This document shows, piece by piece, positions 1 through 5,124 of a DNA stretch of 5,124 bases. Position 1 is the first letter of the stretch. Each line of letters starts with the position of its first letter. This DNA comes from an uncultured bacterium. GTDB lineage: Bacteria; Eisenbacteria; RBG-16-71-46; CAIMUX01. The notes beneath the pieces were generated by a model. It worked only from the letters and a program-made list of their open reading frames with translations, was not told the DNA's origin and ran no database searches. The position numbers and the translations under genes are program-made. The stretch covers positions 1 through 5,124 of the forward strand of contig CAMPIC010000266.1 in the NCBI GenBank assembly GCA_946886185.1. Direction: 5' to 3'.

Positions 1-8
1 GCCTCCGA

Positions 9-974
9 CTAAGTCGTGAGGAGGATCCCGATCCCGGCCAAGACCGCGAAGGCCACGAATCCGAAGAGTGTGGCGGCTTGCGCGGGGATGATCTTCTCGG
101 TTTCCTCGGGATGGCTCAGGACGAGGGATGCTGCTCTCCACAGGAATGGCGCGCACCCCAACCCGGCGAAGACTCCTCGAGGCACTCCGGCGATCGGTGC
201 GAAGACGATGCACAAGACCGCGCATCCGCAGATCGCAGCAAACGCTCGGCTGGCTCGAATCCGCCCGATCCGCACGACGAGGTTTCGCTTTCCGGCTTCG
301 CGGTCAGCGCGATAGTCGGGGAATTCGTTGATCCAAAGGAACGCGCCGATCAGGAGCCCAAGGGGTAGGGATGCGGCGACGACGGAAGCAGTGATCTCGC
401 CACGTTGCACGAGATACACGCCCGCGCACAGAAGCGGGCCATAGCACAGCGCCACCGCAAGCTCTCCCCAACCGCGATACGAAAGCGAGAGCGGAGGCGC
501 GTGATACAGAAACGCGAGCGCGACGCCCGTCATTCCCAGCCAGAGCACGGCCGGTTCTTTCCAGATGACGATCGAAACGCCTGCCAAGATTCCGAGTCCA
601 TAGGCAGCACCAGAGAGGGCCCACGTCTGGCGTCTGGTAAGGAGGCCGTCGACCAGGACTCGCTTTCCTCCGGAAAAGGGGCTCCGATCTTCCGGACGCA
701 CAGCCAGGTCAGTTCCGGAATCGAAGTCGAACACCTCGCCGGATGCGTTCTTTGCACCCTCGATCGCAAAGACTCCGAGAATCGTCAGGGCGAGCCAGCC
801 CCAATGGATCGGGCCGGCAGCACCGGCAAGGCAGGCGGCGAGGAATATCGATGCGAAGGAGGCGAGAGAAATCTTGGGATCGGCCAACCGCCAGAATCCG
901 GCTCGGAAGCGAGCTGTGTCCGCTGCTGAGGGGAAGTTCGGAGCGTTCACTCCGACCGATGTGTCTCGAGTCAT
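9..974 (-). CDS. UbiA-family prenyltransferase, MenA-like (probable quinone biosynthesis)
   Basis: Integral membrane prenyltransferase of 321 aa, similar in size to MenA and UbiA, which transfer a polyprenyl chain from its diphosphate to an aromatic acceptor in the inner membrane. About nine hydrophobic segments are visible, starting near residue 35 (FASIFLAACLAGAAG) and ending near 300-319. Two Asp-rich Mg-diphosphate motifs face each other: the first at residues 76-89 (N76, E80, D83, D85, D89) and the second at 216-224 (NEFPDYRAD), followed by AGKRNLVVRIGR. The second motif and the GKR..VVR tail are typical of the MenA branch, so dihydroxynaphthoate is the likely acceptor, but this is inference. 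The first motif reads NASGEVFD where MenA usually has NxxNDYFD. The ATG at 974 is preceded by GGAGGG (983-978), which supports this start; the stop is TAG. It lies 183 bp after prmC, so it may be cotranscribed or have its own promoter, although none is evident. Confidence 0.85.
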   Translation of the reverse strand: MTRDTSVGVNAPNFPSAADTARFRAGFWRLADPKISLASFASIFLAACLAGAAGPIHWGWLALTILGVFAIEGAKNASGEVFDFDSGTDLAVRPEDRSPFSGGKRVLVDGLLTRRQTWALSGAAYGLGILAGVSIVIWKEPAVLWLGMTGVALAFLYHAPPLSLSYRGWGELAVALCYGPLLCAGVYLVQRGEITASVVAASLPLGLLIGAFLWINEFPDYRADREAGKRNLVVRIGRIRASRAFAAICGCAVLCIVFAPIAGVPRGVFAGLGCAPFLWRAASLVLSHPEETEKIIPAQAATLFGFVAFAVLAGIGILLTT

Positions 975-977
975 GAT

Positions 978-983
978 CCCTCC
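978..983 (-). promoter_or_regulatory. Strong Shine-Dalgarno of the prenyltransferase gene
   Basis: On the minus strand GGAGGG lies 3 bases before the ATG at 974. The GGAGG core has a 4-base spacer. It is the strongest ribosome binding site in the window and fixes the start of the prenyltransferase gene. The spacing is slightly shorter than the common 5-9 bases. Confidence 0.7.
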
Positions 984-1021
984 AGGACAAATCGGCTGTC
1001 TGTCGCGTTCAGCTCACGTGG

Positions 1022-1073
1022 AGACCAGCGTCACCTGCACACGTCATCACTCGGCCAAGACGAGCGTCACCTG
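1022..1073. repeat. Imperfect 16-bp direct repeat upstream of the prenyltransferase gene
   Basis: AGACCAGCGTCACCTG at 1022-1037 recurs as AGACGAGCGTCACCTG at 1058-1073, with one mismatch and a 36-bp period. Both copies lie in the prmC-prenyltransferase gap, 48 to 99 bp upstream of the start codon. They could be paired regulator sites, or a leftover of local duplication. No -35/-10 pair is visible next to them. Confidence 0.5.
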
Positions 1074-1093
1074 ATTCATCCAGGACGCTGAAC

Positions 1094-1113
1094 CGGATGG
1101 AACCGGCCATCCG
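1094..1113 (-). terminator. Hairpin after prmC, possible weak terminator
   Basis: CGGATGG (1094-1100) and CCATCCG (1107-1113) are perfect reverse complements around a 6-base loop, 45 bases beyond the prmC stop. On the minus strand no T-run follows, so this is not a canonical intrinsic terminator. It could protect the 3' end of the prmC message or act with Rho. The structure is certain as sequence; its role is a guess. Confidence 0.3.
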
Positions 1114-1157
1114 TCGCCGGACAAAGAACTCCTCCCCGTCCGGGCCAGCACAGGTGG

Positions 1158-2165
1158 TCAGTTCGTACTTCTCTTTCGAGCAATCACGCCACGCTCTCGG
1201 CCGGTCAAATCGTGAAACACTTCGAGCACCTCGAATCCCGACTCCTCCAGCAACGTCGCCAGCTGCCGCGGCTGCCCGAGCGAGAGCTCGAATGCCAGGA
1301 GTCCGCTCGGCTCCAGCACCTGAGGCGCCAGGTCGACGATGGCCCGCACCACGACCAGCCCATCCTCTCCGCCATCGAGCGCGATCCGAGGCTCGTGATC
1401 CCGCACTTCCGGAGCGAGCGAGCCCACCTCGCTCGTCGGTATGTATGGAGGATTGGAAACGATCGCCGACACTCTTGCGGAGTCGTGGAGTTCCGCTACG
1501 GGCCTAAGTGGGGCCAGCAGGTCCGCGCAGACCAGGACGGCGCGCTCCCGCAGCGGCGGATGCCGATCGAGGTTCCGACGGGCATATTCGAGCGCATCCC
1601 AAGAACGATCGATGCCCACGCCGCGCCACTCCGGAAGTCGATTCAACAAACCGAGAAGGATCGCGCCGCTGCCGGTCCCCACATCCACGATCCAGCGCGA
1701 ACCGGCCAGCCGATCAGGACGACGTACCGAAGCGGGAGTCGATCCGCCAACCGGGGCACCGCCTGACACAAGACCCGCCGTCGACTCAGGACCGGACCGC
1801 GCCGAAACCGGACCGGCAGCCTGCGCCGCATCGTCGATCCAGTGCAACACTCGCTCGACCAGCACTTCCGTTTCCGGGCGTGGAATGAGCACTCCCGGAC
1901 CGACAGCCAAGTCGAGCTCTCGAAACGGCACGGATTCGAGGATGTACTGCAGCGGCTCGCGCCCGAGCCTCCGCTGGAGGAGCCGCTCGAACGCGTCCGA
2001 CTCAGGCGAGGACAGGCCCGCCTCGCGCAGCAAGAGCTGGCCGCGGCTCCGCAAACCGAGCGCATGAACGGCGCGGTGCTCTGCTTCCGAGCGAGGATCG
2101 TCCGAATCGATCGCGCGCAGACGCTCCGCTGCGTCCCGGATGCGGCTCCACAAATCGGCGGACAT
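1158..2165 (-). CDS. prmC: Peptide chain release factor N5-glutamine methyltransferase
   Basis: PrmC (HemK) uses S-adenosylmethionine to methylate the side-chain amide of the glutamine in the GGQ motif of RF1 and RF2, which makes peptide release efficient. In 335-aa numbering, an N-terminal helical substrate-binding domain covers about 1-93, followed by IPRPETE (94-100), the SAM motif VDVGTGSGAI (160-169), the catalytic NPPY (238-241) and EPRIALDGGEDG near 258-269. A Gly/Ser/Pro/Ala-rich stretch of about 40 residues (about 114-153) separates the two domains and makes the protein longer than the roughly 280 aa usual for the family. I chose the ATG at 2165 because AAGGA stands 10 bases before it and its N-terminus (MSADLWSRIRDA) aligns with E. 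coli PrmC. The frame also opens at a GTG at 2234, 4 bases after prfA, which would add 23 mostly charged residues (358 aa) but has no clear Shine-Dalgarno sequence. The stop is TGA. It follows its substrate gene prfA, the usual arrangement. Confidence 0.95.
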   Translation of the reverse strand: MSADLWSRIRDAAERLRAIDSDDPRSEAEHRAVHALGLRSRGQLLLREAGLSSPESDAFERLLQRRLGREPLQYILESVPFRELDLAVGPGVLIPRPETEVLVERVLHWIDDAAQAAGPVSARSGPESTAGLVSGGAPVGGSTPASVRRPDRLAGSRWIVDVGTGSGAILLGLLNRLPEWRGVGIDRSWDALEYARRNLDRHPPLRERAVLVCADLLAPLRPVAELHDSARVSAIVSNPPYIPTSEVGSLAPEVRDHEPRIALDGGEDGLVVVRAIVDLAPQVLEPSGLLAFELSLGQPRQLATLLEESGFEVLEVFHDLTGRERGVIARKRSTN

Positions 2166-2175
2166 CCCGTCAGCG

Positions 2176-2199
2176 TCCTTGAAATCGGACCGATCCGAT
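2176..2199 (-). promoter_or_regulatory. prmC Shine-Dalgarno with adjacent hairpin
   Basis: AAGGA on the minus strand (2180-2176) precedes the ATG at 2165 with a 10-base spacer. Three bases upstream of it is a perfect 6-bp hairpin with a 4-base loop: ATCGGA (2184-2189) and TCCGAT (2194-2199). If prmC starts at 2165, this hairpin sits just outside the ribosome binding site in the 73-base prfA-prmC gap. If it starts at 2234, both elements are simply coding sequence. Confidence 0.4.
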
Positions 2200-2238
2200 C
2201 GCTTCTCGCGGGGACGATCGTTCGAATCGGACACGGAG

Positions 2239-3321
2239 CTAGACGACCCCGCCGGCCGCGAGGCGCGCCTCCGAGTCGGCCAGCTTCAGCGCCTGGAGAA
2301 GCGGAGTGATGTTCCCTTCCAGGATCGCAGGAAGGTTGTACAGCGTCAGATTGATCCGGTGATCGGTGACGCGTCCCTGGGGAAAGTTGTACGTGCGGAT
2401 CTTCGCGCTGCGGTCGCCGGTCGAGACCATCGACTTGCGCGCGGCGGCGGTCGCTTCCTCCTGCTTGGTGCGCTCGAGGTCGAGGAGGCGGGCGCGCAAA
2501 ATCTTCATCGCCTTGTTCTTGTTCTTGAGCTGGCTCCGCTCGTCCTGGCATTGCACCACGAGCCCGCTGGGAATGTGTTTGATGCGGACTGCGGAGTCCG
2601 TGGTGTTGACCGACTGTCCGCCCGGTCCGGAGGACCGGAACACGTCGATCTTGAGATCCTTATCCTCGATCTCGATGTCGACGTCCTCGGCCTCAGTCAG
2701 GACTGCCACGCTCACGGCCGAGGTGTGGATCCGCCCGGCAGCCTCCGTCGCGGGAACGCGCTGGACGCGATGAACGCCGCTCTCGAACTTGAACGTGCCG
2801 AAGGCGTCCTCTCCGTTGAGCGCGAAGATGATCTCCTTGAGTCCGCCCAGCTCGCTGCTGCTCGAGCTCATTTCTTCGATCTTGAATCCGTTGTCCTCGG
2901 CATAGCGGGCGTACATGCGGAAAATGTCCCGGGCAAAAAGGGCGGCCTCTTCCCCGCCGGTGCCGGCCCGGATTTCCACGATCGCATTCCTCGCGTCGGC
3001 GGGATCTTTGGGAGTGAGGAGGAGCTTGAGGGCGAGCTCCTTGGCATCGCGTTCCTCGAGCGCGGCAGGCAGCTCGGCCCGCGCCATCGCGACCAGCTCT
3101 TCATCGTCCGCCGACTCGACCGCTTCCTCGAGCTCGGCGACGTTCCGCTCCGCCTTGCGCACTGCATCCATGCCCGCCAGGATCTTCTCGATCCGATTGC
3201 GTTCGCGACCCAATCGGCGCATTTCCCGGGCGTCGCCGAGCACTTTCGGATCCACCAGCTGCTGGAGGGTCTTCTCCAGCTGCTGCCTGAGGGGCTCTTC
3301 CGTCTTGAGCAGCTCGCTCAT
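2239..3321 (-). CDS. prfA: Peptide chain release factor 1 (RF1)
   Basis: RF1 recognises UAA and UAG in the ribosomal A site and triggers hydrolysis of peptidyl-tRNA. The product is 360 aa, the same length as E. coli RF1. A charged helical N-terminal domain covers about 1-100. [10 protein letters not shown] lies at 117-126, and the codon-recognition loop [17 protein letters not shown] carries PAT at 190-192, which marks RF1 rather than RF2 (SPF). The catalytic [13 protein letters not shown] has GGQ at 234-236, where Q236 is the residue PrmC methylates. The conserved [13 protein letters not shown] and [13 protein letters not shown] blocks follow. The frame also opens at a GTG at 3336, but that GTG is part of the GTGGAG ribosome binding site of the ATG at 3321, so the shorter start is preferred. 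The stop is TAG, one of the codons RF1 itself reads. It lies 187 bp downstream of rho and just before prmC. Confidence 0.97.
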   Translation of the reverse strand: MSELLKTEEPLRQQLEKTLQQLVDPKVLGDAREMRRLGRERNRIEKILAGMDAVRKAERNVAELEEAVESADDEELVAMARAELPAALEERDAKELALKLLLTPKDPADARNAIVEIRAGTGGEEAALFARDIFRMYARYAEDNGFKIEEMSSSSSELGGLKEIIFALNGEDAFGTFKFESGVHRVQRVPATEAAGRIHTSAVSVAVLTEAEDVDIEIEDKDLKIDVFRSSGPGGQSVNTTDSAVRIKHIPSGLVVQCQDERSQLKNKNKAMKILRARLLDLERTKQEEATAAARKSMVSTGDRSAKIRTYNFPQGRVTDHRINLTLYNLPAILEGNITPLLQALKLADSEARLAAGGVV

Positions 3322-3330
3322 CGTCCAACA

Positions 3331-3336
3331 CTCCAC
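3331..3336 (-). promoter_or_regulatory. prfA Shine-Dalgarno overlapping a false GTG start
   Basis: On the minus strand GTGGAG runs 3336-3331, and its GGAG core stands 9 bases before the ATG at 3321. The in-frame GTG at 3336 is thus contained in the ribosome binding site and would itself lack one. It would add only the residues MECWT, which RF1 homologues do not usually have at the start. Confidence 0.7.
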
Positions 3337-3445
3337 TTTCGCTAGACACGGGTGGGCGTCCTCTTACGCCGTCACTCGCTTGCCCATCGTCACCCGCCGC
3401 ACGTGGTCACCGCCGCTTCACCCGTTGCCGCACCGCATTCTCGCC

Positions 3446-3489
3446 AAAATAGCAGGAGGCCCCGGACGAGCTGAGTCTTCCAGGGCCTC
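3446..3489 (-). terminator. Terminator-like hairpin downstream of rho
   Basis: Twenty bases after the rho stop, on the minus strand, AGGCCC (3488-3483) and GGA pair with TCC and GGGCCT (3462-3457), with a single mismatch inside the stem and one extra outer G-C pair (3489/3456). The loop is 12 bases. TTTT (3449-3446) follows the stem after 6 bases, so the U-run is short and offset. It may end or reduce readthrough from rho into prfA. No clear prfA promoter is visible in the rest of the gap, so leaky termination is plausible. Confidence 0.5.
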
Positions 3490-3508
3490 ATATGCTGCGC
3501 GAAAGGCG

Positions 3509-4825
<1,317 letters not shown>

Positions 4826-4866
4826 AACCTGTATTCAATCGTGAAGTGGAGAGTTGTGCGACCAGT

Positions 4867-4880
4867 TCCAAGTGCTTGGA
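4867..4880. repeat. 14-bp perfect palindrome in the rho leader
   Basis: TCCAAG (4867-4872), TG, then CTTGGA (4875-4880) form a perfect inverted repeat 41 bases upstream of the rho start codon. Its two-base centre is too short for a stable RNA hairpin without opening pairs, so a dimeric protein operator is also possible. I do not recognise the motif. Confidence 0.4.
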
Positions 4881-4934
4881 CTCGACCTGACCTTCAATTA
4901 GACGGAGCAACGTGGAAACTGGGCCGGAGGACAG

Positions 4935-4957
4935 AAAAGCCGGGCTGGAGCAGCCCG
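4935..4957 (-). terminator. Intrinsic-terminator-like hairpin between the upstream gene and rho
   Basis: On the minus strand CGGGCT (4957-4952), a 5-base loop and AGCCCG (4946-4941) form a perfect six-pair GC-rich stem, extended by one G-U pair. GC and then TTTT (4938-4935) follow. The T-run is only on the minus-strand side, so it acts leftward. It lies 115 bases after the stop of the upstream partial gene and just downstream of the predicted rho promoter. It could therefore end the upstream transcript or be an early element of the rho leader. The T-run is short, so termination may be partial. Confidence 0.5.
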
Positions 4958-4969
4958 AACGACAGCCGG

Positions 4970-4999
4970 ACTCTATGGCGCTGCCGCGATGGCTGTCAA
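4970..4999 (-). promoter_or_regulatory. Predicted sigma70-type promoter of rho
   Basis: On the minus strand a perfect -35 TTGACA (4999-4994) is followed by 18 bases and TAGAGT (4975-4970), which matches TATAAT at four of six positions. The start of transcription would be near 4963, giving a rho leader of about 138 bases. A second -10-like hexamer, TCTAAT (4902-4897), has no matching -35 box. The perfect -35 box is the best promoter signal in the window, but the -10 is only moderate. Confidence 0.5.
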
Positions 5000-5071
5000 T
5001 GATGTTTTTAGGACCTCGGATCTCGTCGCCCGGCCTGTGGACAAACAGCGGACCTGCCTGCCGGCCCCGGA

Positions 5072-5124
5072 TCAATCCCGGGACTGATCCTCGAACAGGC
5101 GGCGGATGGTCGCGCCCGCGCGTT
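5072..5124 (-). CDS. C-terminal end of an unidentified gene (partial, runs off the window)
   Basis: The minus-strand frame from the right edge reads RAGATIRRLFEDQSRD and stops at TGA (5074-5072). Of its 16 codons, 14 end in G or C, like the rho, prfA and prmC reading frames, whereas the other two minus frames here look non-coding. The gene enters from beyond the right edge, and only its last 16 residues are visible, too few to name it. In some genomes coaE or polA lies upstream of rho, but nothing here shows that. It is codirectional with rho, with a 246-bp gap between its stop and the rho start. Confidence 0.5.
   Translation of the reverse strand, partial: RAGATIRRLFEDQSRD

Noticed and set aside
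1643..2551. Minus-strand 302-codon frame overlapping prmC and prfA
   Set aside because: It is out of frame with both genes, and the translation is Arg/Ser/Pro-rich without motifs, while the other frames carry complete PrmC and RF1 motifs.
2140..3345. Long plus-strand open frame of 401 codons opposite prfA and part of prmC
   Set aside because: It lies entirely antisense to well-conserved genes, its translation is Arg/Leu/Glu-rich with no recognisable domain, and such shadows are common in GC-rich DNA.
3337..3508. A small gene such as rpmE in the rho-prfA gap
   Set aside because: Only very short frames (a few codons) are open on the minus strand, and no L31-type Cys or basic motif is seen.
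4897..4902. TCTAAT as an alternative rho -10 box
   Set aside because: It matches TATAAT at five of six positions, but no -35-like hexamer lies 16-18 bases upstream and there is no extended -10 TG.

Overview
The window is a chromosomal, GC-rich (around 60% by eye) bacterial segment in which every supported gene lies on the minus strand. Transcription runs from right to left: the tail of an unidentified gene (5072-5124), rho (3509-4825), prfA (2239-3321), prmC (1158-2165) and a UbiA-family, MenA-like prenyltransferase (9-974). The protein sequences look like those of an environmental Gram-negative-type lineage such as Gemmatimonadota, Eisenbacteria or a relative. That placement is an impression from sequence style, not a phylogenetic result.

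Right end, 4826-5124: the last 16 codons of an upstream gene are followed by a leader for rho. The leader holds a perfect TTGACA -35 box with a 4/6 -10 box, a GC-rich hairpin followed by TTTT, a C-rich pyrimidine tract and a 14-bp perfect palindrome. Rho itself is complete and has all its key motifs.

Middle, 2166-3508: the rho-prfA gap of 187 bp carries a terminator-like hairpin just after the rho stop and has no rpmE (L31), which often sits here in other bacteria. prfA has both the PAT codon-recognition motif and GGQ, so it is RF1. The GTG that extends its frame by five codons is really part of its Shine-Dalgarno sequence. prmC follows closely and encodes the methyltransferase that modifies the GGQ glutamine of release factors, so substrate and enzyme are encoded next to each other. 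This PrmC carries an unusual low-complexity insertion of about 40 residues between its two domains.

Left end, 1-1157: a 183-bp gap with a hairpin and an imperfect direct repeat precedes the prenyltransferase gene. That gene has a strong Shine-Dalgarno sequence and encodes an integral membrane enzyme probably used in quinone biosynthesis.

Functionally this is a termination cluster, combining transcription termination (Rho), translation termination (RF1) and RF modification (PrmC), with a quinone-type prenyltransferase downstream. I found no mobile element, CRISPR array, tRNA or rRNA, and no sign of a new multi-gene system. The points worth a second look are small: the PrmC insertion, the altered first Asp motif of the prenyltransferase, and the structured rho leader.
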